A program made the position numbers and the translations under genes. A model generated the notes under the pieces. That model had not been told where the DNA came from. It was given only the letters and a program-made list of their open reading frames with translations, and did no database searches. This document shows positions 45,980-55,333 of a stretch of DNA of 64,000 nucleotides, one piece after another. Within the stretch, counting starts at the first letter, position 1; every line of letters begins with the position of its first letter. The stretch is taken from assembly GCA_016722945.1 (NCBI GenBank), contig JAEQMT010000066.1, positions 186,001-250,000 on the forward strand, read 5' to 3'. Source of the DNA: Desulfofustis sp. PB-SRB1 (GTDB taxonomy: Bacteria; Desulfobacterota; Desulfobulbia; Desulfobulbales; Desulfocapsaceae).

Positions 45980-46423
45980 TTATGAGCTCAAACGAAGGTC
46001 CTCGCGTTCTTTTCTGATGGAGCAGGCTCTTTCAAAAGCGGCCTTCTTGCCGTGTTTATTGATGGAAACTGATGTCTTGCCCTGTTTCCCCTCAGGCGTA
46101 ACCCAGCTCACCTCATAACGGTTCAACTTTTCGTTAAGGCGAACTCCCACAACACCGGTTTTAGAATTGCTCACCGTGACCATGTGTTTGTTGGTACGAA
46201 CTTTGCCCAGTTTCTTTTCGGTCTGATCGCGCCATGAAATAGCTGAGAGCAGGCTTGAATAGCGCCCCCCACATTTACGATCGGAGAAAAATTTAGAATG
46301 AGTCTTACCCTTGAACCTGACGCGCACGTACCACCCATGGGTGCGTTTGGACTCTTGATCAATTCTGGCGATATCCTTATGCTTTTCTTTTAACAGCTTT
46401 TGCTGTTCAGCGTTTTCACTCAT
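45980..46423 (-). CDS. Small AP2-like DNA-binding protein
   Basis: A 147-residue basic protein with two AP2/integrase-N-like units: residues about 30-72 (HGWYVRVRFKGKTHSKFFSD) and about 86-143 (SKTGVVGVRLNEKLNRYEVSWVTPEGKQGKTSVSI, then GKKAAFERACSIRKERE). The three strands plus helix pattern is that of AP2 DNA-binding domains, which in bacteria mostly sit in homing endonucleases or phage proteins. Here no nuclease domain is present, so a transcription factor or selfish-element remnant are both possible. Confidence 0.65.
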   Translation of the reverse strand: MSENAEQQKLLKEKHKDIARIDQESKRTHGWYVRVRFKGKTHSKFFSDRKCGGRYSSLLSAISWRDQTEKKLGKVRTNKHMVTVSNSKTGVVGVRLNEKLNRYEVSWVTPEGKQGKTSVSINKHGKKAAFERACSIRKEREDLRLSS

Positions 46424-46619
46424 CTGCCTTCCCCTCTTGTTTTGATTTGTTTATAATGGACAATTTTGCAAATGGCACCTTAGAAGTATCCTTTCATCTA
46501 AGAGTCAAGAAATTGTCGGCATCACAAGTAGGTAGTTAGTCAGGTAACAATTGTCAACGTATTTTTACTGCCTCATGTTTGCAGGCACCGCCATATTCAC
46601 CATTATCACCACACACATA

Positions 46620-47015
46620 ATGAATGCTCCTCTCAGTGCCGTAAACGATCTGATCCACACAATCGACACCCTCCGTGGCCCTGGTGGCTGCCCATGGGAC
46701 GGGAAACAGAGCTTGATCAGCCTGAAACGCTATCTGCTGGAAGAAACCCAGGAACTCGCCGAGGCCCTTGAAAGCGGAGACAGACAAAATATTTGCGAAG
46801 AATTAGGTGATGTTCTCTACCTGGTAATGATGCTCTCACGGATCGGCGAGGAAGAACAGAGCTTTGATTTCGAATTAGTATGTTGCCGGATCAATGAAAA
46901 ATTGATCAGGCGCCACCCGCATGTCTTCGAAACCCCGCAACCACTTGACGACGATGCCTTGAAAAAGCAGTGGGAATCTATAAAAAAACAGGAAAAGGCA
47001 ATGCAAAATCGTTGA
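46620..47015 (+). CDS. Single-domain MazG-type nucleoside triphosphate pyrophosphohydrolase
   Basis: A 131-residue all-alpha MazG domain with GGCPWDGKQSL, the EETQELAEALE metal-binding ExxE pair and EELGDVLYLVMM. It hydrolyses NTPs or dNTPs to monophosphates and PPi. E. coli MazG has two such domains; this is the short form. The ATG at 46620 is chosen because the upstream residues are not MazG-like. It stands before the rpsF operon. Confidence 0.86.
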   Translation: MNAPLSAVNDLIHTIDTLRGPGGCPWDGKQSLISLKRYLLEETQELAEALESGDRQNICEELGDVLYLVMMLSRIGEEEQSFDFELVCCRINEKLIRRHPHVFETPQPLDDDALKKQWESIKKQEKAMQNR

Positions 47016-47084
47016 CTATTTTCAAATTATCGATATGCTTAAAGGTTAATTTATAATCTGAAGGCACAAGCCCTTCATCACATA

Positions 47085-47168
47085 CCTCCTCGCTCTCTGG
47101 TGATCAGCGTGAAGCGAGGGCCACATGGCAGCCTAGCTGCCGAGGTAACTGTCCATGAGGAGGACCAC
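47085..47168 (+). promoter_or_regulatory. Structured rpsF leader, possible autoregulatory element
   Basis: Three pairings can be drawn: CCTCGCT (47088-47094) with AGCGAGG (47113-47119); a perfect hairpin GGCAGC-CTA-GCTGCC (47127-47141); and CCTCCT (47085-47090) with the ribosome-binding AGGAGG (47158-47163). The first and third are mutually exclusive, giving an on/off switch for rpsF translation. S6:S18 feedback on rpsF leaders is known; a CCG follows the hairpin here, but the full motif is not proved. Confidence 0.4.
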
Positions 47169-47612
47169 ATGCGTAGATACGAGCAGATCTACATCCTGCG
47201 CCCGACGCTCAGTGAGGAAGAAATTGACGCGTTACTCAACGCGGTCAACGAAATCATCACAAACGACGGGGGAACGATCATTTTCCATGACAAGTGGGGA
47301 ATGAAAAAGCTTGCCTATCCAATTGAGAAGCAGATCCAGGGCTACTACGTCTACACCGATTTTGCCGGCATACCCCAATCAGTTAAGGAAATTGAGCGTA
47401 GATTTCGAATTGACGATTCAGTTCTCAAGTACCTCACCGTTAAACTTCAAGATTCGATAACCGATGAAGAAATAGCCTCGGCCCAAGCCGAAGCGAAACC
47501 AAAAGCTCCGTGGGAACCAGAAGAAAAACCCGAGCAAAGACCCGCGGTTGAAGAAGACGACGGCGACCACGACGAAGACAAAGGATCTCCGGACGACAAC
47601 GCTGAAGCCTGA
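47169..47612 (+). CDS. rpsF: Ribosomal protein S6 with long acidic tail
   Basis: A 147-residue S6. Residues 1-100 form the core (MRRYEQIYILRPTL, WGMKKLAYPIEKQIQGYYV, FRIDDSVLKYLTVK). The last ~40 residues are an extension rich in Pro, Glu and Asp. S6 binds S18 in the 30S platform. AGGAGG lies five bases before ATG 47169; upstream in-frame codons (from 47100) are leader RNA. Confidence 0.95.
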   Translation: MRRYEQIYILRPTLSEEEIDALLNAVNEIITNDGGTIIFHDKWGMKKLAYPIEKQIQGYYVYTDFAGIPQSVKEIERRFRIDDSVLKYLTVKLQDSITDEEIASAQAEAKPKAPWEPEEKPEQRPAVEEDDGDHDEDKGSPDDNAEA

Positions 47613-47762
47613 TGCCTGCTGCCGAAAAGAGAAGATCGCACCCCGGAATCAACATCACCCCCTGACCGTGATGCTATGGTGGCTGGAGCGACTGTTGATG
47701 TCGACCAGTCAGCGGCACTAACATCGTAAGCTATTTAGCAAGAATATAGAGAGGAATTTCAT

Positions 47763-48011
47763 ATGGCTACGCGCCCCCCACAAAAAAAACTGTTCAGCAG
47801 AAAAAAGGTTTGTCGTTTCTGCGCCGATAAGATTGAGACAATTGATTACAAGGATTACAAAACTCTGAGAAGTTGTGTTACCGAGCGTGGCAAGATAATC
47901 CCGCGGCGTATTCTTGGTACCTGCGCCACTCATCAGCGACAGCTCTGCAGTGCCGTCAAGCGAGCCCGCCATATAGCCTTGCTGCCTTACTCCGGCACTG
48001 TGCAAAGTTAG
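47763..48011 (+). CDS. rpsR: Ribosomal protein S18
   Basis: An 82-residue S18 with [22 protein letters not shown] and [20 protein letters not shown]. The CxxC plus two later Cys make a zinc-binding form likely. S18 pairs with S6. In the 150-base gap after rpsF a stem (CTGG..CGAC with GTCG.CCAG, 47683-47708) can form, which may regulate or process the mRNA. Confidence 0.95.
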   Translation: MATRPPQKKLFSRKKVCRFCADKIETIDYKDYKTLRSCVTERGKIIPRRILGTCATHQRQLCSAVKRARHIALLPYSGTVQS

Positions 48012-48023
48012 GAGTACAGATTC

Positions 48024-49007
48024 TTGGGAACCATGGCACTACACCGAGCCATGCGCGGGACGAACAATACCGTTTTGATCGCGGTTGCCGCCTGTGGTGT
48101 GCTCTTTTTTCTCCCGACAATTCCCATCGGCCTGTTCACGCTGCTGCATTTCTGCATCCCCGCCATAGTCGTCTTTTATCTTTACAAGTGGCCTCATGGT
48201 GGGCGCTACATCGGCGGTGGGCTTGTTTTTGCCATTGTTCTCAGCGCGGTCACGGGCACCCTCCCCGCCCTGCTTTTTTCAGCAATCCTTATCCCCTGCG
48301 GGTTTTCGCTGGCATACGCGGCTTTTGCCCAACACTCGGTGATATACTCAGGGCTGCGTGGTTTTTTTACCTTGGGGCTGTGCTGGCTCGTTCTTTTAGG
48401 CGGAATAATGGTAATAACGGGAACCAACCCGTTTTCCGAACAGGTGGTAGCCCTTGAACTCGATCGTGAAGCAATCATCGATTTTTATGCATCAAGAAAT
48501 GTACCGGTTCCAGCCATATTTGAGGAACAGAACTTTGCCGCGGCTACCCAATTGGCGGTAAAAATTTTTCCTTCGCTGATAGTAAACAGCATGCTGTTCA
48601 TAATCTGGATCAGTCTCATGCTGTCAAATCGATTCGTTACCCGGTATACCCCATACCGTCCATGGCCACCGATTTCCTCATGGCATCTGCCTGAACGTTT
48701 TATCTGGGGATTTATCGTATCGGTGGTCTGCGTCCTGCTGCCCAGCGCAACCCTTAAGATACTCGGGATAAACGGCTGCCTCGTCTTCAGCCTGCTTTAT
48801 TTTTTTCAGGGATTTTCAGTGGTTATATACTTCATAAACAAGTGGAAAGTTCCCGTGGTTCCCCGCTTTATGATTTATACCATGATGCTGTTCACTTTGT
48901 TTGGATCTATCTTGCTACTCATCGTCGTCGGCGTGGCTGATACCTGGCTTACCTTGAGAAAACCCACATCATCCCCACCGGGGTCACCGCACAACCCGGC
49001 TTCATAA
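48024..49007 (+). CDS. DUF2232 integral membrane protein
   Basis: A 327-residue protein with about eight hydrophobic segments. Its position between rpsR and rplI, ahead of dnaB, is the typical place of DUF2232 (YybS-like) proteins. Function unknown; some relatives resemble ECF-transporter S-components. AGGAG at 48010-48014 is nine bases before TTG 48024 and 18 before ATG 48033, so the TTG is used. Confidence 0.78.
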   Translation: MGTMALHRAMRGTNNTVLIAVAACGVLFFLPTIPIGLFTLLHFCIPAIVVFYLYKWPHGGRYIGGGLVFAIVLSAVTGTLPALLFSAILIPCGFSLAYAAFAQHSVIYSGLRGFFTLGLCWLVLLGGIMVITGTNPFSEQVVALELDREAIIDFYASRNVPVPAIFEEQNFAAATQLAVKIFPSLIVNSMLFIIWISLMLSNRFVTRYTPYRPWPPISSWHLPERFIWGFIVSVVCVLLPSATLKILGINGCLVFSLLYFFQGFSVVIYFINKWKVPVVPRFMIYTMMLFTLFGSILLLIVVGVADTWLTLRKPTSSPPGSPHNPAS

Positions 49008-49038
49008 AAACTAATAACGATATTGTAGAGGCACACTC

Positions 49039-49491
49039 ATGGAACTCATCCTCAAAGAAACCATTGATTCCCTTGGACAAGAAGGAGATATCGTAAACGT
49101 CAAACCCGGCTATGGAAGAAATTTTCTCCTCCCCCAGGGCAAGGCGGTGCAGGCAACCGCTGAAAATCTCGCAATTCTCGAACAAAATAAGGCCGAGATC
49201 GAGGCCCGGCTTGATGCTCAGCGTCAAAAGGCTCAGTCACTTTTTAACAAGCTCAATAATATGACGGTGATCTTCGAGGAGTTGGCCGCCGAAGACGAGC
49301 GCCTGTTCGGATCGGTCAGCGCCCATGACATACATGAAAAACTCTCTCAAAAAGACGTGGTGATAGAGCGAAAGAGCATCCTGCTCAATGAACCGATCAA
49401 AAATCTAGGCGAACATAGTATCTCGATAAAAGTGGGCTTTGACATGCTCGCCGAGATTGTCGTCCATGTCGTTGCCCGTACTGATGAATGA
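49039..49491 (+). CDS. rplI: Ribosomal protein L9
   Basis: A 150-residue L9 with its N-terminal domain (MELILKETIDSLGQEGDIVNVKPGYGRNFLLP), long connecting helix (about residues 42-75) and C-terminal RNA-binding domain ending VHVVARTDE. It binds 23S rRNA at the L1-stalk base. Fourth gene in rpsF-rpsR-DUF2232-rplI-dnaB. Confidence 0.96.
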   Translation: MELILKETIDSLGQEGDIVNVKPGYGRNFLLPQGKAVQATAENLAILEQNKAEIEARLDAQRQKAQSLFNKLNNMTVIFEELAAEDERLFGSVSAHDIHEKLSQKDVVIERKSILLNEPIKNLGEHSISIKVGFDMLAEIVVHVVARTDE

Positions 49492-49644
49492 TGGGGCCGT
49501 TACCCTCTACTTTTTTACCTGATGTGTCGTGGTAAGGTTTGAACCTCTTTATCTGTCTCTCGGGTCAGGACGGACATTATTATTCTGTGATACACCACAG
49601 CCAACAAGGTAAACGGGTAGTTCAGCCTACTATTCGTCTTTGCT

Positions 49645-51012
49645 ATGAGCCATGATGCGGAAAAGAAAAACAGTGGTCGGTTACCGCCTCATAACTATGA
49701 GGCCGAGCAATCGGTGCTGGGCTCTATCCTGCTTGACAACGAATCATTCAGCCCGGTTGTCGAGGTAATCAGCGCCGAAGATTTCTATCGCAAGAATCAT
49801 CAAACGATTTTTGCGGCAATGGTTGCGCTCTACAACCGCAACGACCCCCTCGACATTCTCACTCTCACTTCATTTCTCAATGATAACAATATTTTGGCAG
49901 AATCAGGCGGAGCTGCTTACATTGCCTCACTGACCTCCATTGTACCGGTAACCGCCCATATCGGGACATATGCGAAGATCATCAAAGAGAAAGCCCTGCT
50001 ACGCAATCTTATTTCCGCCTCACACCATATTGCCGATCGCTGCTACTTTGAACAAGACGAAATAGAGGAGTTGCTGGACGACGCCGAAAAAAGAATTTTT
50101 GATATAGCCAGGGTTCGTAAGAGCCGCAGCTTCGAACAGCTCGGCCTCTTTTTACCATCCTGTTTCGCTCGCATTGAGCAGCTTGCCGAGGCAAAATCAT
50201 CGATTACCGGCGTTTCCAGTGGCTTTGTGGACCTTGATAAATATACCGCCGGATTTCAAGACTCCGACCTGATTGTTCTTGCCGGCAGACCTTCCATGGG
50301 TAAAACCGCCTTTGCCCTCAATATTGTTCAGCATGTGACCATCGAAAAAGGTGAAGGGGTCGCCTTTTTCAGTCTCGAGATGTCCCGCGAACAACTCGCC
50401 ATGCGGCTGCTCAGTTCAGTGGGCCATATCGATTCGCAGAAAATTCGTACCGGCAGGCTGCATGAAGAAGATTGGCCCAAGCTGATCAGATCGGTGGGGA
50501 TCCTGGAACACGCACCGATCTATATTGACGACACCCCCGCTATTTCGGTACCGGAAATGCGCTCTAAAATCCGCCGTCTCGTCACCCAGCTCAGTGACAC
50601 CACAATACGGCTGGTAGTGCTTGACTACCTCCAGTTGATGCAGAGCAAACGTTCAGAAAACCGTACCCAGGAAATCAGTGATATCTCCCGCTCTCTCAAG
50701 GCCCTTGCCAAAGAGCTCGATATTCCCGTGCTCGCCTTGTCGCAGTTAAACCGGGGCCTTGAAAGCAGAACGGACAAACGGCCGGTGATGGCCGATCTGC
50801 GGGAATCCGGCGCCATCGAACAGGACGCTGATGTCATTTGTTTTATTTATCGAGACGAGGTTTACAATAAAGCTGAGGACAATCCGGAAAAAGGTTTTGC
50901 TGAAATCATTGTCGGCAAACAACGCAATGGTCCCACCGGAGTTGTAAAGCTCTTTTTTCACAAGGAGTACACCATGTTTGAGAATTACACTCCGCTGGAA
51001 GAGCCGCATTAA
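49645..51012 (+). CDS. dnaB: Replicative DNA helicase DnaB
   Basis: A 455-residue helicase with an N-terminal primase/loader-interaction domain (about residues 10-115; LPPHNYEAEQSVLGSILLD) and a RecA-like motor with Walker A GRPSMGKT and Walker B VVLDYLQLM. It unwinds DNA at the replication fork as a hexamer. No intein is present. A 150-base spacer separates it from rplI and contains nothing identifiable. Confidence 0.96.
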   Translation: MSHDAEKKNSGRLPPHNYEAEQSVLGSILLDNESFSPVVEVISAEDFYRKNHQTIFAAMVALYNRNDPLDILTLTSFLNDNNILAESGGAAYIASLTSIVPVTAHIGTYAKIIKEKALLRNLISASHHIADRCYFEQDEIEELLDDAEKRIFDIARVRKSRSFEQLGLFLPSCFARIEQLAEAKSSITGVSSGFVDLDKYTAGFQDSDLIVLAGRPSMGKTAFALNIVQHVTIEKGEGVAFFSLEMSREQLAMRLLSSVGHIDSQKIRTGRLHEEDWPKLIRSVGILEHAPIYIDDTPAISVPEMRSKIRRLVTQLSDTTIRLVVLDYLQLMQSKRSENRTQEISDISRSLKALAKELDIPVLALSQLNRGLESRTDKRPVMADLRESGAIEQDADVICFIYRDEVYNKAEDNPEKGFAEIIVGKQRNGPTGVVKLFFHKEYTMFENYTPLEEPH

Positions 51013-51061
51013 CCAGGGCACCTAAACCTAAGACCTTCCCCTCAAGATACTTCACAATATT

Positions 51062-53536
51062 ATGGCACAGGGCTCCGAACATCGATATGATTTTTCCGCC
51101 ATCGAGAGAAAGTGGCAGAAAAAATGGGAACAAGAAGCGACCTATCGGGTAGAAGAACGGTCCGATAAAGAAAAATATTACGTCCTTGAAATGTTCCCCT
51201 ATCCCTCCGGCCGGATCCATATGGGCCATGTGAGAAACTATACCATCGGCGATGTGGTGGCACGCTACAAGAGACTGCGCGGCTATAACGTCCTCCACCC
51301 CATGGGCTGGGATGCGTTCGGGCTGCCGGCTGAGAATGCGGCAATTAAGCACAATACCCATCCAGCTGTCTGGACGCTGAGCAACATCGATTACATGCGT
51401 GATCAGCTTAAGCTCCTCGGTTTCTCTTATGACTGGTCCCGCGAACTCGCCACCTGTTTACCGGAATACTATCGGTGGGAGCAGCGCCTCTTTATCGAGA
51501 TGTACGAAAAGGGGCTGGTGTATCAAAAAATAACTACCGTTAACTGGTGTGAATCGTGTCAGACCGTGCTTGCCAATGAGCAGGTAGTGGACGATGCCTG
51601 CTGGCGCTGTGACCTGCCGGTTGTTCAGCGCAGTATGAGCGGATGGTTTTTTAGAATCACCGATTACGCTGAAGAATTGCTCGATGAACTCGATAACCTC
51701 TCCGGCTGGCCGGAGAAAGTTATTACCATGCAGCGCAACTGGATCGGCAAATCCACTGGTTTGCACTGTGAATTTCCCATTGTTGACAGTGAACTCAGCC
51801 TGGCAATATTCACTACCCGCCCCGACACCATCTTCGGGGTCACCTTCATGTCGATTGCCTGTGAGCATCCTTTGCTTGATGAACTGATCAGTGGTTCCGA
51901 GTATGAACAGGCAGTGCGTGCATTCGTCGAAAAGACCACAACCGAAAAAATTCGCCGCAATCTCAGTGAAGAACCGGAAAAAGAAGGGGTTTTTACCGGA
52001 CGCTACTGCATCAACCCCTTCACAAATGAACAGATACCTATCTATGTGGCCAACTTCGTTCTGATCGAATACGGCACCGGTGCGGTGATGGCGGTACCGG
52101 CCCATGATCAGCGTGATTTTGAGTTCGCCAGAAAGTATCAATTACCAATACGAGCGGTAATCACCGAAGACGGCAATACCATCGATACCGATCAAATGGA
52201 TGAAGCTCGCACCGAACCCGGCATATTAACCCAATCGGGCCATTTTGACGGGATTGACTCAATTACCGCTCAGCACAGGATTGTTGCCCATGCCCAGGAA
52301 AAAAACTTTGGCCGCGCCCAGGTAACTTACCGACTCAGGGATTGGGGAATATCACGGCAACGCTACTGGGGGGCGCCGATTCCCATGATCCATTGCCCTT
52401 CCTGCGGGGTTGTACCCGCCGCCCTGGAGGAATTGCCGATAACCCTGCCCGATGACGAACCACACTCAAAAAGTGACTGCGCACCGCTGAGCCAGCGTCC
52501 TGATTTTATTGCAACCACCTGTCCTCGATGTCAAGAGCCGGCCCGGCGCGAGACCGACACCATGGACACCTTCGTCGAATCGTCCTGGTATTTTGCCCGT
52601 TTTGCCTGTCCGTTGAGCAAAGAACCCCTCGATACACAGCAAGCAGATTACTGGTTGCCGGTGGATCAATACATCGGTGGCATTGAACATGCCATTCTGC
52701 ATCTACTCTATGCCCGATTCTTTACCAAGGTATTGCGTGATCTCGGCTATATCAACGTCAGTGAACCATTTGCCAACCTGCTTACCCAGGGAATGGTTAT
52801 CAAAGACGGGGCAAAAATGTCCAAGTCAAAAGGCAATGTCGTCGACCCTGACGATCTTCTTAGTCAATACGGCGCCGACACGGTGCGGTTGTTCAGCCTG
52901 TTTGCCGCCCCTCCTGAAAAGGATCTGGAATGGAACGATCAGGGCGTCGAGGGAGCCCACCGTTTTTTAAACCGGCTGTATCGAGCCATCACCATCTGCG
53001 TTCAGAAAGTAGCGGAAGATGAAGTGGTTGAAACAACGGATGTATCGGACCGAATCATCCATCGAAAAATGCATCAAACCATCAAGAAAGTTCAGTCTGA
53101 TATCGAAGCTAATTTTCATTTCAACACCGCCATCAGCGCCATAATGGAGCTGTTCAATCTCACCAGTGAGGAGCGCACTACCCATCGGTTCAGCCGCCCC
53201 GCCCTGCGCCAATGTTACCAAACCATCCTTGTTTTGCTCTATCCCATGGTGCCTCATTTCTGCTCGGAGATGTGGCATCTGCTGGGCAACACTACAGAAC
53301 TTGAGCAGCAAACGTGGCCCGAATATGATGATGAAGCAGCACGTGAGGAACTACTGACCATCGTAGCCCAGGTATGCGGCAAGGTTCGCTCCCGCCTTCA
53401 GGTTCCTGCTGGTATCAGTGATGACACCCTACAGGAAATGGTCTTGGCCGATGCCAACGTACAGCGTTTTATCGACAATAAACCGATTAGAAAGGTAATC
53501 GTCGTCAAAAACAAACTGGTTAATGTGGTTGTGTAA
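51062..53536 (+). CDS. leuS: Leucyl-tRNA synthetase
   Basis: An 824-residue class Ia synthetase. HMGH is at residues 53-56, the zinc-binding CESC segment near 160, the CP1 editing domain (about 220-410; TTRPDTIFGVT), and KMSKS near 595. It charges tRNA-Leu and edits norvaline and isoleucine. Length is normal for bacterial LeuS. Confidence 0.97.
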   Translation: MAQGSEHRYDFSAIERKWQKKWEQEATYRVEERSDKEKYYVLEMFPYPSGRIHMGHVRNYTIGDVVARYKRLRGYNVLHPMGWDAFGLPAENAAIKHNTHPAVWTLSNIDYMRDQLKLLGFSYDWSRELATCLPEYYRWEQRLFIEMYEKGLVYQKITTVNWCESCQTVLANEQVVDDACWRCDLPVVQRSMSGWFFRITDYAEELLDELDNLSGWPEKVITMQRNWIGKSTGLHCEFPIVDSELSLAIFTTRPDTIFGVTFMSIACEHPLLDELISGSEYEQAVRAFVEKTTTEKIRRNLSEEPEKEGVFTGRYCINPFTNEQIPIYVANFVLIEYGTGAVMAVPAHDQRDFEFARKYQLPIRAVITEDGNTIDTDQMDEARTEPGILTQSGHFDGIDSITAQHRIVAHAQEKNFGRAQVTYRLRDWGISRQRYWGAPIPMIHCPSCGVVPAALEELPITLPDDEPHSKSDCAPLSQRPDFIATTCPRCQEPARRETDTMDTFVESSWYFARFACPLSKEPLDTQQADYWLPVDQYIGGIEHAILHLLYARFFTKVLRDLGYINVSEPFANLLTQGMVIKDGAKMSKSKGNVVDPDDLLSQYGADTVRLFSLFAAPPEKDLEWNDQGVEGAHRFLNRLYRAITICVQKVAEDEVVETTDVSDRIIHRKMHQTIKKVQSDIEANFHFNTAISAIMELFNLTSEERTTHRFSRPALRQCYQTILVLLYPMVPHFCSEMWHLLGNTTELEQQTWPEYDDEAAREELLTIVAQVCGKVRSRLQVPAGISDDTLQEMVLADANVQRFIDNKPIRKVIVVKNKLVNVVV

Positions 53537-53583
53537 TCAGAACGTATTGTTTAGTGTTGGGGCGGGTATATTTATACCTATGC

Positions 53584-53723
53584 GGAAGCCTTGAAAATGA
53601 GGATTTTCGTTCCCAATCAAGGCGCGAGGAACATGTTTCCATTGGCATATACTTGATATTGTCAGGATAAAATTTTTTGATAACAAAAATTTTAAGTGAA
53701 AAGGCCATTTTGCAAGGTTCCCG
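53584..53723 (-). repeat. Dispersed ~140-bp inverted-end repeat (copy H)
   Basis: A near-complete reverse copy from AGCCTTGAAAATGAGGATTTTCG to GGCCATTTTGCAAGGTTCCC, with AATCAAGGCGCGAGGA and ATATTGTCAGGATAAAATTT inside. It fills the gap between leuS and lptE and ends about 37 bases before the lptE start. Confidence 0.82.
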
Positions 53724-53759
53724 TGAATCTTGCGGGAACCTCGATTATAGGAGTAACCG

Positions 53760-54284
53760 GTGAATAACTTAGTACTAGGTTTGACCACCTTTCTAGTTGG
53801 TGCTCTGCTCTTCTCGGCATGCGGCTATCACAACCCCTACGTGTACACTGGTCCGACAAAATCAATCTACGTCACCACCTGGTCAAATCGCACCAGTGAA
53901 CTCCTTCTGGATGCGAAAATATACCAGGCGCTGCTAAGATGGTATCAGAAATCAGGTTCCCTTCGAGTTACCAAAACCAAAGAAGGCGCCGACTATATCC
54001 TGGCTGGTGAAGTTATCTCCATTGACCGTCCAAGCCTTACGTTTCGCGGTACAAACACCACCACTCAGGTAAATTTACGTCTGCGTGTTCGCTATGTTCT
54101 CAAGGATCTCGTTTCCGATGAAATCGTTGTCGAACAGCCATCGGAGGAGTGGATCGAACCATACCGCGTCGGTGCCGATTCAACCCGGACGCGCGATAAT
54201 GAAGATGAAGCGCTGGAAACCATTATCGACGAACTCTCCCAGAGTATCTACCAGCGCTCTCTGCTTGAGTTTTCCCAAAGATAG
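53760..54284 (+). CDS. lptE: LptE, LPS-assembly outer-membrane lipoprotein
   Basis: A 174-residue lipoprotein with signal peptide and lipobox LFSAC (Cys near residue 21), then GYHNPYVYTGP and an alpha/beta LptE fold. LptE plugs the LptD barrel and helps insert LPS in the outer leaflet. The gene starts at GTG 53760 after TAGGAG. leuS-lptE is a common order; the usual next gene holA is replaced here by dusB. Confidence 0.85.
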   Translation: MNNLVLGLTTFLVGALLFSACGYHNPYVYTGPTKSIYVTTWSNRTSELLLDAKIYQALLRWYQKSGSLRVTKTKEGADYILAGEVISIDRPSLTFRGTNTTTQVNLRLRVRYVLKDLVSDEIVVEQPSEEWIEPYRVGADSTRTRDNEDEALETIIDELSQSIYQRSLLEFSQR

Positions 54285-54313
54285 CACGCCGCCGTCCCAG
54301 CATTTTTTCTCAT

Positions 54314-55333
54314 TTGCCCAGCTCAACCGACTCTTTTTCTTCTGCCGGTACTAAGGAAAACCGCTGCCCGGCAGCGGCATCCGGACCCTTTTCCATCGGC
54401 ACTATCACGCTGGGAAACCGGTTAGTACTGGCGCCGCTTGCCGGCTATTCCAACCTCGCCTTTCGTTTGATCTGCCTGCAGTGCGGCGCCGGTCTGGCGG
54501 TGTCTGAGATGATCAGCAGTCACGGCCTCGCCTATGGACAGAAGAAAACGCTTAACTTACTGCAAACCTGTGCCGACGAGAACGTCTTCGTTGCCCAGCT
54601 TTTCGGGGCCGAACCCTCCATAATGGCTGAAGCAGCCACTGTGCTGAATTCACATAAAGTCGATATCGTCGATATAAATATGGGCTGTCCGGTAAAGAAA
54701 GTTACCAAACGAGGCGCCGGTGCCGCCCTTATGGCAGATATCACCCGGGCATCTGAGATTATCGACGCCGTTATCTCCGCTACCAGTAAACCGGTTACCG
54801 TCAAACTACGGGTCGGGGTACACAATGACCAGATTACCGTGTTTGACCTTGCCCACCAAGCAGATAAACTCGGTGCCGCCGCGATCACCGTGCATGGCCG
54901 CACCTGGAAACAGGGGTTTTCCGGTCTGGCGGACTGGGATATTATCCGCCGCGTCAAGCGAAGCGTATCAATTCCGGTCATCGGCAACGGCGACATCACC
55001 TCATATCACCAGGCAGCGACGGCCCTCAGCGAGTGGGGGTGTGATGCGGTGATGATCGGCCGGGCCGCGATCGGCAACCCGTGGGTTTTCTCACCCTCGG
55101 GCACCCCTCCCGAATCCGCGGCAATAACCGCTACGGCACTGCACCACCTTGATCTGATCAGCCGGTTTCATGGTCATCTGACCCATAGTCCCGGCCTTAT
55201 CAAAAATCAGATCAGTCGTTACTTCAAGGGTTTTGCGGGAGCCTCCACATGGCGCCGCCGGATCAATGAATCATCCACTATCAATGACCTAAGGACTCTG
55301 CTGACAAACCATGCTGAGCATTACAAGTTCTAG
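54314..55333 (+). CDS. tRNA-dihydrouridine synthase (DusB-like)
   Basis: A 339-residue flavoenzyme with APLAGYSNLAFR near residue 40, the catalytic Cys in MGCPVKKVTKRGAGAALM, VTVHGRTWKQGFSG and VIGNGDI. It reduces uridines in the D-loop of tRNA using FMN. No ATG is near the N-terminus; TTG 54314 is the likely start, so the first ~20 residues are uncertain. Its end overlaps priA by four bases tail to tail. Confidence 0.88.
   Translation: MPSSTDSFSSAGTKENRCPAAASGPFSIGTITLGNRLVLAPLAGYSNLAFRLICLQCGAGLAVSEMISSHGLAYGQKKTLNLLQTCADENVFVAQLFGAEPSIMAEAATVLNSHKVDIVDINMGCPVKKVTKRGAGAALMADITRASEIIDAVISATSKPVTVKLRVGVHNDQITVFDLAHQADKLGAAAITVHGRTWKQGFSGLADWDIIRRVKRSVSIPVIGNGDITSYHQAATALSEWGCDAVMIGRAAIGNPWVFSPSGTPPESAAITATALHHLDLISRFHGHLTHSPGLIKNQISRYFKGFAGASTWRRRINESSTINDLRTLLTNHAEHYKF

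Noticed and set aside
49492-49644. Gap between rplI and dnaB, searched for a tRNA
   Set aside because: Short GGTTTGAACC-like text is not part of a cloverleaf.
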